A stretch of DNA of 61,570 nucleotides. Source: a virus. Shown here piece after piece: positions 22,750 through 30,531 of the stretch. The notes below the pieces were generated by a model that saw only the letters and a list, made by a program, of their open reading frames with translations, made no database searches and was not told the DNA's origin. Position numbers and translations under genes: made by a program. Every line of letters starts with the position of its first letter. Positions within the stretch are counted from its first letter, which is position 1. The DNA lies in IMG/VR virus record IMGVR_UViG_3300036853_000133, positions 1-61,570 of that record. One strand, given 5' to 3'.

Positions 22750-23627
22750 GCAACGCTCCGAACTACGCCCCACTGTTCTACTGGGTCCGCGAGCGCGAAT
22801 ACATTCGCAAGCGGAAAGAAAGTGACCCAGGCGAGTTCAAGTCCTGGACCACGGACATCATCCTCAAGATATATCGCTTCTGCAATGTTCGTCGCGAAGA
22901 CGACCGCGGCACGATCTGGATTCGAAAGAACATCCGCGAGCCGTTCGCCGATCATCCGTACCTATGGCTGATGCTCTGCATTGCCCGGCAGATCAACTGG
23001 CCCGACACACTGGCGGAATTGATCGCGGACGGCGGCGCATGGCCGGACAGCACCAACTTCGATTTTGCACCACGCATGACGCAAGTGCTGAACGACCGCA
23101 AGGCGCGCGGCGAGAAGGTCTATACAGGCGCCTACATGATCTCGGCGCCGGCCACGAAGCGGCAGGACAAACAGTCCTATATCGCAGAGACCGTGATCGG
23201 CGATCTGTGGAATCGGCGAGATTTCTTCGCGCGCCTCTTACGCCGCAAGCCCGCATTGCGCGAAGTTCACGAAGGCATCACGCGCTCGAACGGCTGGGGG
23301 CAGTTCATGGCCTATCAGGCCGTGGTCGACATGCGGTTCACAGCGCTACTGCAGGATGCCGAAGACGTATCACGCTGGGCTGCTGCAGGCCCTGGCACGC
23401 TGCGCGGATTGAACCGCATCCACGGCCGCGCCGTCGACTACTCCCTATCCCAAAGCCAGGCGCTCACGGAGATGCGCGCCATCTATGCCGTCGTCCAGCA
23501 AGAGACCGGCGTCACGATGGACTTCAGCGACGTCCCGAACATCCTCTGTGAGACGGACAAATATCTGCGCGTGAAGAACGGCGAAGGCAAGCCGCGGGCG
23601 CTGTATGTGCCGGGGCGTGGATCATGA
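22746..23627 (+). CDS. putative DNA base (thymine) hypermodification protein, HMUDK-helical/aGPT-Pplase-like
   Basis: 293 residues. Diagnostic segments are FYWVREREYIRKRKESDPG, WTTDIILKIYRFCNVRREDDR, ADHPYLWLMLCIARQINWPDTLA and the C-terminal half with YTGAYMIS...RRDFFARLL. From memory this is the family annotated as putative DNA base hypermodification proteins, related to the helical domain of 5-hydroxymethyl-dUMP DNA kinases and to alpha-glutamyl/putrescinyl-thymine pyrophosphorylases. These act on hydroxymethyluracil in phage DNA. No dUMP hydroxymethylase or P-loop kinase is seen here, so substrate supply is unexplained. Overlaps with the Dam-like gene upstream and HNH-like gene downstream indicate co-expression. 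Confidence 0.65.
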   Translation: MSNAPNYAPLFYWVREREYIRKRKESDPGEFKSWTTDIILKIYRFCNVRREDDRGTIWIRKNIREPFADHPYLWLMLCIARQINWPDTLAELIADGGAWPDSTNFDFAPRMTQVLNDRKARGEKVYTGAYMISAPATKRQDKQSYIAETVIGDLWNRRDFFARLLRRKPALREVHEGITRSNGWGQFMAYQAVVDMRFTALLQDAEDVSRWAAAGPGTLRGLNRIHGRAVDYSLSQSQALTEMRAIYAVVQQETGVTMDFSDVPNILCETDKYLRVKNGEGKPRALYVPGRGS

Positions 23628-24019
23628 CCTATTCCCGCCGCGAGTTCTCAACCGAGACAAAGCGCCAAGCTGTTCGGCGCAGCGGCGGTATCTGTGAATG
23701 CCACCTGCTTGCGAAGGCTGGCGTACCGGGATTCAGGCTTGATGGATGTGGGGTTCAGATTGGAATCGGCAACTGTTTCTTCGAACACATAGAGCCGAGT
23801 TACTTCGCAGGCCGGAACGATCTGGACAATATCGCTGCTATCTCGCGCACGTGCTGGAAGACGAAGACAGCGAAGTATGACCTCCCGAAGATCGCAAAGG
23901 TGAAGCGCCAGCAGAATATGCGGTTCGGGATCAAATCTGATTCAGGTCCGCCGATACCTGGCTCCAAGCGTTCTGCGTTTCGCAAGAAGGTGAATGGACA
24001 AGTGGAGTGGCGGACGTGA
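23624..24019 (+). CDS. HNH-like endonuclease
   Basis: 131 residues. It has Cys ligands near CECHLL, an FEHIEPSYFAGRNDLDNIAAISRTCWKTKT core and a basic C-terminus (IPGSKRSAFRKKVNG) typical of HNH proteins that I associate with alphaproteobacterial phages. The H-E-H-like sequence replaces the standard HNH order. It may cleave unmodified DNA. Confidence 0.75.
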   Translation: MTYSRREFSTETKRQAVRRSGGICECHLLAKAGVPGFRLDGCGVQIGIGNCFFEHIEPSYFAGRNDLDNIAAISRTCWKTKTAKYDLPKIAKVKRQQNMRFGIKSDSGPPIPGSKRSAFRKKVNGQVEWRT

Positions 24020-24438
24020 CGGACAAAGACTTCACTCTCGACCCGCGCAAACTCCCCTCGTGGCTGCGCGAGCGTGCGAATGGCCATTCGCCAAAGTTTG
24101 CTATCGCTGTCTACGCGCGGCCTGCCGCATGGCTTGCGTTCGCGGATATCATCGAGTCCGCCCAGGCGGTGGCGCGGCCGGCGAGCGAATACGATCCGAG
24201 TATGGGGCCTGTGCTGTGGTGGAAATTCCCCATCACCGAACCGCCCTACGTCGGAGCGCCCGACGACTGCGGCATGACTGTTGAAGTCGACATTCGTCAT
24301 TACGTTGGTGGCGAGGGCGAGGTTAAGACTACATCGGCACGAACCGATGTCGGCGGATGGCCGGGTTATCATACGCACTTCACACTGATATCCTTCCCCA
24401 CCCCTCCATCAGCAGAGAAGAGCGGGGGTGAGAAGTGA
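24016..24438 (+). CDS. hypothetical protein
   Basis: 140 residues from the GTG overlapping the previous TGA (an upstream GTG at 24007 is possible). Beta-rich acidic middle (CGMTVEVDIRHYVGGEGEVKTTSARTD). Function unknown. Confidence 0.55.
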   Translation: MTDKDFTLDPRKLPSWLRERANGHSPKFAIAVYARPAAWLAFADIIESAQAVARPASEYDPSMGPVLWWKFPITEPPYVGAPDDCGMTVEVDIRHYVGGEGEVKTTSARTDVGGWPGYHTHFTLISFPTPPSAEKSGGEK

Positions 24439-24614
24439 CGCAAGAGATCATCGCCACATGCAAAGCACTGCGCGTCTTTCGCCACGGAAAGCCGGATCAG
24501 ATCCGCTGGGCCGCAGAGAACACGATCTATCTTCTGCGCAGCATCGTCCGCGGAAGAGTATCGCCGGAGTTGTTTGCTTCGCTTCGTGAGAAGATCGAGC
24601 AGATGCGCGTGTAG
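24435..24614 (+). CDS. 59-residue helical protein
   Basis: GTG start overlapping the previous TGA. The product (MTQEIIATCKALRVFRHGKP, then WAAENTIYLLRSIVRGRVSPELFASLREKIEQMRV) is a basic helical protein. Function unknown. Confidence 0.5.
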   Translation: MTQEIIATCKALRVFRHGKPDQIRWAAENTIYLLRSIVRGRVSPELFASLREKIEQMRV

Positions 24615-24641
24615 GGGCCGTCAACGCGGCAGGAGGAACCG

Positions 24642-24995
24642 ATGGGTTTCAAACCAGACTTCAGATCGAAGAGAGACGATCTGCCGGACGACTTCAACAG
24701 CCTACCAGTACGCGAGCGCGAACGCATGATGAAAGAACGGGTTCGGTTGCTGCACGTCTATGGCCAATATTGCTGGCACGGAGAGTGTCGGATCGTCGGG
24801 AATAAGAACGCGCTCACGGTGCTCCGCGACGCGATTGATGAGGCAATTCGCAAGGGTCGCGCTGAGACAGGCGCGATGGTGGCGGACGGAGAGGGCTACA
24901 CCGTTGAGGTCGAGATGTGCGACGCCGAATGGGAATCCGACAAATGGAAACGGCAGCCAATGCCCTATACGGCGGACTACGCCCGAGGCCGCTGA
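24642..24995 (+). CDS. hypothetical protein
   Basis: 117 residues with a strong AGGAGG ribosome site. The N-terminal half is charged and helical; the C-terminal part (GYTVEVEMCDAEWESDKWKRQPMPY) is beta-like. Function unknown. Confidence 0.6.
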   Translation: MGFKPDFRSKRDDLPDDFNSLPVRERERMMKERVRLLHVYGQYCWHGECRIVGNKNALTVLRDAIDEAIRKGRAETGAMVADGEGYTVEVEMCDAEWESDKWKRQPMPYTADYARGR

Positions 24996-25022
24996 CTGCC
25001 ACGCATACCGGAGATGACTGCC

Positions 25023-25286
25023 ATGAAAATAGAATGGATCGACGGCGGCCGTGAACCGAAATGTCCGCCAAACCCAGCGCATCCAAACGGCATCGACATT
25101 GATGCATCCGGCGGCGCCGAAGCGGCGTGCGGCGCGGAGTTGCGTCCGTATCCAGCGCCGCGCTGCGGTCACTTCCTCGTCACTTGCGAAACTTGCGGCC
25201 AGAGCATGGCAATTACCACCGCCGGGCGCCCCGATGATCCGCGTTCCGTGAAGATCGCCTGCCATCTCGTCAAACTAGGACACTGA
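25023..25286 (+). CDS. small conserved cysteine-containing protein
   Basis: 87 residues starting MKIEWIDGGREPKCPPNPAH. Segments PYPAPRCGHFLVTCETCGQSMAITTAGRPDDPRSVKIAC match a small protein I know as common in Rhizobiales genomes and phages, with a zinc-ribbon look. Unknown function. ATG 25014 is an alternative start. Confidence 0.65.
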   Translation: MKIEWIDGGREPKCPPNPAHPNGIDIDASGGAEAACGAELRPYPAPRCGHFLVTCETCGQSMAITTAGRPDDPRSVKIACHLVKLGH

Positions 25287-25289
25287 CCC

Positions 25290-25550
25290 ATGGCTACCTT
25301 TACCGCTACCGCACTTTCTCCCGCCGCAGTCGAGATGCTCGGGCAGCTATACGTCAGCGGCCCAACCTGGGACGGCAACGTCTGCAGCAAGAACGGCCGC
25401 GGGGAGCTTTGCCGAGCTGGGCTTGCGTGGCACGAACATGGCTATGCTTCACTCACACCGGAGGGCGTGCGTTTGGCGGCAGAATGGAGCATCGCGGACC
25501 TGAAACACAGGAACGACGGTCGTTGGCTCAAGAAGCGGCGCGAGTCCTGA
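25290..25550 (+). CDS. small winged-helix-like protein
   Basis: 86 residues. The pattern AAVEMLGQLYVSG...RGELCRAGLAWHEHGYASLTPEGVRLA suggests a small winged-helix domain, as in several other genes of this operon. Confidence 0.6.
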   Translation: MATFTATALSPAAVEMLGQLYVSGPTWDGNVCSKNGRGELCRAGLAWHEHGYASLTPEGVRLAAEWSIADLKHRNDGRWLKKRRES

Positions 25551-25578
25551 TCTGCCGCGCATATGGGGAAGCACTGCC

Positions 25579-25773
25579 ATGACGGGTGAGGACACGGTCT
25601 ATGTTGTGGGATGTGGCGCTGGCGCACGGCAATACCACATCATGGATGGCAAGCACGTTCCGGTTTTCCCTGCGACGGTCGGAAAGTGCCAAGCTCCGAA
25701 CGGCAGCGGCCGCACGACGGCAGACTGCCCTGGCAAGGAATGCCGTCGAACGGGCCAATGCCAAGTCGCGTAG
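25579..25773 (+). CDS. small cysteine-rich protein
   Basis: 64 residues with CQAPNGSGRTTADCPGKECRRTGQC near the C-terminus, a possible zinc site. Function unknown. Confidence 0.5.
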   Translation: MTGEDTVYVVGCGAGARQYHIMDGKHVPVFPATVGKCQAPNGSGRTTADCPGKECRRTGQCQVA

Positions 25774-25796
25774 TGGTAATGCGTCGGGAGCGCGAC

Positions 25797-25886
25797 ATGA
25801 TTGAATGCTGCAATAAGCCGTCGCAGTGCGCCTACGGATCAGGCGGGTATTGCCCTTGGACCGCACTTTGGTTCTGGGCGTGGTGA
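25797..25886 (+). CDS. 29-residue Cys/Trp-rich peptide
   Basis: MIECCNKPSQCAYGSGGYCP followed by WTALWFWAW. It has a GGGAG ribosome site 6 bases upstream of the ATG and a TGA stop. Four cysteines in a short peptide suggest metal or redox binding. Evidence for translation is limited. Confidence 0.4.
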   Translation: MIECCNKPSQCAYGSGGYCPWTALWFWAW

Positions 25887-25903
25887 ACAGGAGGTAATGA
25901 GCC

Positions 25904-26209
25904 ATGCAGCACGATTGGGTTCCCTCGACGCTTGGACACGGCAACCAGATGTGCAAGCGCTGCTGGGTGACAGACATGGAGGCCGCCGCGATCGGCATGA
26001 CCGAGTGCGACGCGCCAGCGCCGAAGGCCGCGAATGAAAACGCTCAGGAGCGCGTCTGGACCCAGGATGAGATCGACGCTGACGCCGAGCTGCCGTTCAT
26101 CTGCCCCGTAACGTGCCAGCCTTGCACGACTGAGCAGGACGAGTTTTGCGAGGACTACGGTTGCGCGCGCAAGGCTGGGATTGATGTCGATCGCGACCTA
26201 ATCGCGTAG
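25904..26209 (+). CDS. small protein with several cysteines
   Basis: 101 residues with a strong AGGAGG ribosome site. CKRCWVTDMEAAAIG near the N-terminus and CPVTCQPC...C in the C-terminal part could bind metal. Function unknown. Confidence 0.6.
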   Translation: MQHDWVPSTLGHGNQMCKRCWVTDMEAAAIGMTECDAPAPKAANENAQERVWTQDEIDADAELPFICPVTCQPCTTEQDEFCEDYGCARKAGIDVDRDLIA

Positions 26210-26256
26210 CCCACTATGAGGCAGGCAACACCAGATAGCATCAGGCCGCAATTGAG

Positions 26257-26709
26257 ATGACTAAGACCACACCCTCACGAGACGATTTCGATCCCAACCA
26301 GCCCATCCGTTTGGCGCTGGCGGCCGAGATCGTCTATGGCGAGGGTGGTATGACGGCCAGTGGATTGAGGCGGGAGGCAGCGCGGGGACGGCTTGTAATA
26401 GAACGCACGGCGGGCAAGGATTACACCACCTTGGCCAACATCGACAGAATGAGGGAGGCATGCCGGCTCGATCAAAAGGCCCGCGCCTGTGGTGGCGAAA
26501 GCCCCGGCGCAGCAAAAGAACCGGCAAAATCACCCACCCAGGCGTCTGGATCATTCGCGATGGAAAGCGTCAGACGAGCACAGGCTGCGGCCACAACGAT
26601 CTTGACGGAGCTGCAAGGAAGCTCGCCGAGTATATCGCCCGAAAGCACGTCGTCACAACGACGAAGGGCGGGCCGCGTGATCCCGCTGAAATCCCCGTCG
26701 CCGACGTGA
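26257..26709 (+). CDS. xis: excisionase-like HTH protein
   Basis: 150 residues. The N-terminal domain (PIRLALAAEIVYGEGGMTASGLRREAARGRLVIERTAGKDYTTLANIDRM) is an excisionase/MerR-like HTH found directly upstream of tyrosine integrases in Rhizobiales. The C-terminal tail, ending VIPLKSPSPT, is read in a second frame for 250 bp inside the integrase gene. Both products look conserved in my memory, so the overlap appears genuine. It controls the direction of recombination. Confidence 0.75.
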   Translation: MTKTTPSRDDFDPNQPIRLALAAEIVYGEGGMTASGLRREAARGRLVIERTAGKDYTTLANIDRMREACRLDQKARACGGESPGAAKEPAKSPTQASGSFAMESVRRAQAAATTILTELQGSSPSISPESTSSQRRRAGRVIPLKSPSPT

Positions 26710-27641
26710 TTGCGCTTTATGCAAAGAACGTCGTGCCGGGGCACGCAAGACCAAAGGAAACCGCACAGCGGCTCGCACGCGTTCTGACGTTCTTCGGCGG
26801 CGATATGCTCGTCTCGATCAACGGCGATCGCTGCCGCGCCTACGTCAAGTCCAGATCCACAGATGCTGCCGCTCGAAAGGAACTGGAAGACCTCCGCGCC
26901 GCAATCAACCATCATCGCAAGGAAGGCCATTGCGAGAAACTGATTTCGATCGTGCTGCCGGCCCGGCGCGTGAACCGGGAACAATGGCTGACCCGGCAAG
27001 AGGTCGCCAAGATGGTCTTTGCGGCCTGGCAATATCGGGAGATTCAGAAGGGCACACGAACGGACCGGCGATCGCGCCAGCATGTCGCCAAGTTCATTCT
27101 GGTCGGATGCTATACCGGCACGCGGGCGGGCTCGATCTGCGCCGCCGCCCTCCAGCCAACGCCGGGGCATGGATGGATCGATACCGAGCGCGGCGTGTTC
27201 TACCGCCGCCCTAGGGGGCGCAGGGAGACTAAGAAACGTCAGCCAGCCATTCCGCTGCCGGCCAAGCTGATGGCACACATTCGGCGCTGGAAACGGCGCG
27301 GACAACGGTTCTGCGTGGAGTGGAATCGAGAGCAGGTCCGGGATGTCGACAAGGCGTTCCGGCGCAATGCCTCCGAAGCCGGGGTCAAGGCCACCCCACA
27401 CACACTACGACACACGGCCGCTACCTGGCTGATGCAGGAGGGAGCGGACCCATGGCAGGCTGCGGAATATCTCGGAATGACGCTGAAAACGCTACTGGAC
27501 AACTACGGTCATCATCATCCGGAGCATCTGCGCGGGCCAAGAAACGTATTCGATCGGCCGCCACAGCAACGCCACAACATCCAGTCAACAGACCAAGAAC
27601 AAACGTCATCGAACGTGGTGAAAATCAGTGGCAAACATTGA
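26460..27641 (+). CDS. int: tyrosine recombinase (phage integrase)
   Basis: 393 residues. An N-terminal arm-binding region is followed by a core-binding SAM-like domain (DVIALYAKNVVPGHARPKETAQRL) and the catalytic domain. Catalytic residues are Arg222 in GCYTGTRAGSI, His314 and Arg317 in PHTLRHTA, Trp332 at the second-His position and nucleophile Tyr349 in LLDNYGHH. It looks complete. The attP with a tRNA 3' end begins about 30 bp downstream, as usual for tRNA-targeting integrases. Confidence 0.95.
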   Translation: MPARSKGPRLWWRKPRRSKRTGKITHPGVWIIRDGKRQTSTGCGHNDLDGAARKLAEYIARKHVVTTTKGGPRDPAEIPVADVIALYAKNVVPGHARPKETAQRLARVLTFFGGDMLVSINGDRCRAYVKSRSTDAAARKELEDLRAAINHHRKEGHCEKLISIVLPARRVNREQWLTRQEVAKMVFAAWQYREIQKGTRTDRRSRQHVAKFILVGCYTGTRAGSICAAALQPTPGHGWIDTERGVFYRRPRGRRETKKRQPAIPLPAKLMAHIRRWKRRGQRFCVEWNREQVRDVDKAFRRNASEAGVKATPHTLRHTAATWLMQEGADPWQAAEYLGMTLKTLLDNYGHHHPEHLRGPRNVFDRPPQQRHNIQSTDQEQTSSNVVKISGKH

Positions 27642-27673
27642 ACATTTAAGCATACCCTGTTGTTCGGGACGAG

Positions 27674-27708
27674 GGGGTCGCAGGTTCAAATCCTGCCACT
27701 CCGACCAA
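27674..27708 (+). other. attP: attP core: 3' end of a tRNA gene
   Basis: The 35 bases give a perfect T-arm (gcagg-ttcaaat-cctgc, 27681-27697), the 3' acceptor strand cactccg (27698-27704), discriminator A and CCA. The matching 5' acceptor (CGGAGTG) and D-arm are absent upstream, so this is a fragment, not a tRNA. An acceptor of this type would fit a proline tRNA; the identity is uncertain. Integration here would restore the host tRNA. Confidence 0.85.
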
Positions 27709-27773
27709 TACTTAGCCGATACTTACGGCTTTCCCGCCACACCCTGCGCCACACCTTCAAGGCGCCGATGGCC

Positions 27774-28040
27774 ATGCCACAGCCACCCCGCCGCTTCCCC
27801 AAGCCCTGGCAACTCGTCGAAAACCATGAGTCCTTCGAGGTCCAGGACGCGAATGGGTTCCCGCTCGCCTATCTGTATTTCGAGGATGACTTCAAACGGA
27901 ACTGGGCCTCGATCAGAGGGCGGATGACCAAGGATGAAGCTAGACGGATCGCGAATGCGATTGCGAGATTACCTGAGTTGTTGACGTTGGAAAAACAGAT
28001 GAAGGCCGGCGGGGACTTCGATCAGGGCAGTGAGACTTGA
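27774..28040 (+). CDS. conserved small protein next to attP
   Basis: 88 residues starting MPQPPRRFPKPWQLVENHES. The sequence continues FEVQDANGFPLAYLYFEDD and MTKDEARRIANAIARLPELL. I recognise it as a small protein very common in Bradyrhizobium and relatives, usually chromosomal, with no known function. It may have been captured from a host flank. In-frame codons upstream encode RHTLRHTF, reminiscent of an integrase motif. Confidence 0.75.
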   Translation: MPQPPRRFPKPWQLVENHESFEVQDANGFPLAYLYFEDDFKRNWASIRGRMTKDEARRIANAIARLPELLTLEKQMKAGGDFDQGSET

Positions 28041-28094
28041 TGTTGCTGAATCTTATTTTGGATGCCCGATAACCCGGAAGGGAAGGAAGAGCAG

Positions 28095-28352
28095 ATGACT
28101 GCAATCGATCACTGGAAATTCTTCAACTGGGCGAACATTATCGGCGAGGCCAAGATGCTGCATGAACAAGCGCTGGCGAGCACGGCCGCAGCGATCACTC
28201 CGGAAATGCGAACGCTGGAATACTGGACGGCACATTGCGCGCACGCCAACATGGCGGCGTGTATGGAGTCGCGAGCCAGCGTATCCATGATCCAGTCAGA
28301 GCCATATGACTGGCGCAAAGACCCGACAAAGAACGCCGGTAACGGTTACTGA
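28095..28352 (+). CDS. hypothetical protein
   Basis: 85 residues starting MTAIDHWKFFNWANIIGEAK with a GGGAAGGAAGAG ribosome site. Helical, with several Cys/His. Function unknown. Confidence 0.6.
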   Translation: MTAIDHWKFFNWANIIGEAKMLHEQALASTAAAITPEMRTLEYWTAHCAHANMAACMESRASVSMIQSEPYDWRKDPTKNAGNGY

Positions 28353-28361
28353 CCCAAACCC

Positions 28362-28598
28362 ATGCCCCTGTTCTGGATCGTCCACATCATCAACAACAAC
28401 CCTACCGTCTTCATCCAGGAGGCAACCGGAGTTGAGATCGCAAGACTGAAGGCGAGCATTGCAGGGTTCAATGAAGGGACGTTCTCAGAAGCTCACATGC
28501 TCGATGCAAAGAGAGCGAAGAAAGTCCCGAAGAAGATGATCGGGCGTGTGTTGGATCAGGATGAAGCGAATGCGTTGTTGAAGCGGATTGGAAAATGA
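28362..28598 (+). CDS. hypothetical protein, last rightward gene
   Basis: 78 residues (MPLFWIVHIINNNPTVFIQE, then AHMLDAKRAKKVPKKMIGRVLDQDEANALLKRI). It seems familiar from Bradyrhizobium genomes; function unknown. It ends at the late terminator. Confidence 0.6.
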   Translation: MPLFWIVHIINNNPTVFIQEATGVEIARLKASIAGFNEGTFSEAHMLDAKRAKKVPKKMIGRVLDQDEANALLKRIGK

Positions 28599-28601
28599 AA
28601 A

Positions 28602-28630
28602 AGCCCGACCGCCATCTCTGACGATCGGGC
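28602..28630 (-). terminator. intrinsic terminator of the late leftward operon
   Basis: On the minus strand GCCCGATCG (28630-28622), a 10-nt loop and CGGTCGGGC (28611-28603) are followed by TTTTTCATTTT. This is a strong rho-independent terminator for the late operon, which ends at 28724. It has no T run on the plus strand, so it serves mainly the late genes. Confidence 0.85.
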
Positions 28631-28723
28631 CAAGTATGCGGGGACGCGAAAGCAGACCACAGACAGTGGACTGCTATGCCCGCTAGGGGCTACGGACGGC
28701 GACACGTGATCGCCGAATTAGAT

Positions 28724-29317
28724 TCATCCTCCCGCCCCAGCAATAAAGCAAATCACTCCATCCGGATAAACATACTCCCGCTCTGGCGGAGGTGCACAGA
28801 GATGATTGCGCCCGTCAGGGCTGTCACGTCCGGTCTCGATCTTGGTTGCTGGGATGTTGAGCCACTTGCCGTCTTCACGGCGCTTGGCCTGGATGCGACC
28901 GCCTGAGCTGCGCATTTGCGTGGCGTAGCAATCAGCCTTGTTGCAGCAGGAGATGCTTGGATTGTCCGGACGATTCCATGTGCTGTAGAACTTCGCGACA
29001 TCGCCCGTAAGCGTCTCTGTGGGATGGTGATGCGGCATCTCCTGTGCGAAGGCCTGAGCCCGCATCAACAGCACAGCGACAAGCGCCAGCACATGAACTG
29101 CTGCGGATGTGCGCTTCGCAATGTAGGGCGCAAGCTGCGCCATACGCTCGATCACTTCTGATCGAAGTTGCTTCGCTTCGTCTGTCGATCCGTGGTGAAG
29201 GTCATCGAGCAACAACTTCCATTGGACGTGCCGCAGGAAAGCGATTTCGGTTTCAGATTGAGATTCGATTTCGGCCGCCGCTTCGGCCCAGACTTGCCGG
29301 GTGGGTTTCTTTTTCAT
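28724..29317 (-). CDS. hypothetical protein with a central membrane/signal segment
   Basis: 197 residues starting MKKKPTRQVWAEAAAEIESQ at the ATG overlapping the upstream stop. The N-terminal 75 residues are helical. A hydrophobic stretch (VHVLALVAVLLMRAQAFAQ) looks like a signal or anchor. The C-terminal 110 residues (FYSTWNRPDNPSISCCNKADC, YVYPDGVICFIAGAGG) form a cysteine-containing domain I recognise as a conserved secreted-type phage protein of unknown function. It may be two genes fused. It lies in the lysis region. Confidence 0.6.
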   Translation of the reverse strand: MKKKPTRQVWAEAAAEIESQSETEIAFLRHVQWKLLLDDLHHGSTDEAKQLRSEVIERMAQLAPYIAKRTSAAVHVLALVAVLLMRAQAFAQEMPHHHPTETLTGDVAKFYSTWNRPDNPSISCCNKADCYATQMRSSGGRIQAKRREDGKWLNIPATKIETGRDSPDGRNHLCAPPPEREYVYPDGVICFIAGAGG

Positions 29318-29709
29318 GGATGCGGCCTCGCCGACATCCACGCGGGAAGGTTTTCGGAGATCCGGCCGAGAGCCCACGCGACGAAGCCGCCGAAAACGGA
29401 ATAGAAGACGATCAAGAGCTTCTTGGCGCCGCGGGCCTCAGCCTTCGTATTGCGATAGTCTTTAGCCTCATCGATCGCCGTTGCGATGTCCGCACGTTTG
29501 TCGCGGAAGTCCTCCACCAGGGGCTTCATGTAGGCAACATCCCGCGCCACGTTGCGCATGGACTCGCCCGTCGCATCCACGATGATGTGGACCTTGCGAT
29601 GCTCTTCTGTGGTGTCTTCCTTAAGCTCTCGAACGGCCGACACCAGGTTCTTGATGTCGGAACGCATCTCGCCGATTTCGAGGCTGATCTGGTGAAGCTC
29701 ACCCGTCAT
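29314..29709 (-). CDS. coiled-coil membrane-anchored protein
   Basis: 131 residues starting MTGELHQISLEIGEMRSDIK. A long coiled coil (about 5-60) is followed by a C-terminal transmembrane helix (LLIVFYSVFGGFVAWALG). This resembles DUF1515-like lysis-region proteins. Role unknown, possibly holin-associated. Confidence 0.6.
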   Translation of the reverse strand: MTGELHQISLEIGEMRSDIKNLVSAVRELKEDTTEEHRKVHIIVDATGESMRNVARDVAYMKPLVEDFRDKRADIATAIDEAKDYRNTKAEARGAKKLLIVFYSVFGGFVAWALGRISENLPAWMSARPHP

Positions 29710-29993
29710 AGCGGTCACCCGGCGACCGCAGCCCTACCCCTAACTCAGTACCAATACGTAGGAAGTGTGCAATACAGCACACTCCGATTTCCGGATTCGT
29801 GATTTGATGCTGGTCAGCCATCGCTTGCCCCTCAACGGCTCGCTGTGGTGGTGACAGCCCTGGAAGGGGCTGGTTACGGGGTGCTCGGATGTTCGTAGCA
29901 ACCGGGCGCCCCACTGGATTTTCAGAAAACTCCTTACACGTTTAGATGGTTTCGCGAGTCAGTGATTCCTCTTATTGCCGTTTGGGCAGGACG
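29710..29993. other. gap in the lysis region without a confident gene
   Basis: A 40-codon ORF (29821-29699, minus) starting MADQHQITNPEIGVCCIAHF overlaps the next gene and is only weakly supported. A short inverted repeat around agccctggaaggggct (about 29857-29872) is the only structure seen. Confidence 0.4.
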
Positions 29994-30350
29994 CTACGCG
30001 CCCTCATATGGATAAAACCCAGGCCGCTCCGTGTGGCTCACAGCCCAGTTGGGGCGGCGCCATCCGAACATGCGACACACTCGCGTCGTCATGTTCTGGA
30101 CCGCAAACCACATCAGCAAGACGAGCACGAAGGGAACAGCCAAAAGGTAGAGGCTCAGCGGCGCACATAAGAACCCAACCAGCATGACCGCGATATCGCC
30201 AGACGCCTCCCCTGCATGCGCCGGAGTCGGCATCAACATATTAACAACCCAGAACCCGAGCGCTACCGCAGCGGTCCACAGGATCACGTTCCAATAGAGA
30301 TTCACGAAGCCGGCAACACAATTGCCATGGCGTGTGTCGCTACTGAACAT
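29994..30350 (-). CDS. multi-span membrane protein of the lysis region
   Basis: 118 residues with about three hydrophobic helices (VILWTAAVALGFWVVNMLM, ASGDIAVMLVGFLCAPLSLY, LLAVPFVLVLLMWFAV). Small size and position make it a holin candidate, but other membrane proteins here compete for that role. Confidence 0.6.
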   Translation of the reverse strand: MFSSDTRHGNCVAGFVNLYWNVILWTAAVALGFWVVNMLMPTPAHAGEASGDIAVMLVGFLCAPLSLYLLAVPFVLVLLMWFAVQNMTTRVCRMFGWRRPNWAVSHTERPGFYPYEGA

Positions 30351-30353
30351 GGC

Positions 30354-30518
30354 TTAGAGCCTCCCTAGCAGCAGCAAGATCAGAATGATCACGATGATGA
30401 GGCTGAGTCCGCCACCGCCGTAATACCCCGTTCCATAGAATGGTCCGCCGCCGATGCCGCTGAAGCCACCCAGCAGAGCGATGATGAGAATAATGAGTAT
30501 GATTGTGCCGAGACTCAT
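30354..30518 (-). CDS. DUF3309 family membrane protein
   Basis: 54 residues: MSLGTIILIILIIALLGGFS, then a Gly/Tyr-rich turn (GIGGGPFYGTGYYGGGG) and a second hydrophobic helix ending LLLLGRL. This is the DUF3309 layout, a family common in proteobacterial chromosomes and unusual in a phage. A GGAGGCGGCA ribosome site precedes the ATG. Confidence 0.8.
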   Translation of the reverse strand: MSLGTIILIILIIALLGGFSGIGGGPFYGTGYYGGGGLSLIIVIILILLLLGRL

Positions 30519-30531
30519 TGCCGCCTCCTAT

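Noticed and set aside
27630-27708. complete tRNA gene after the integrase
   Set aside because: Only the T-arm and 3' acceptor strand are present; no D-arm or 5' acceptor, so it is an attP fragment.
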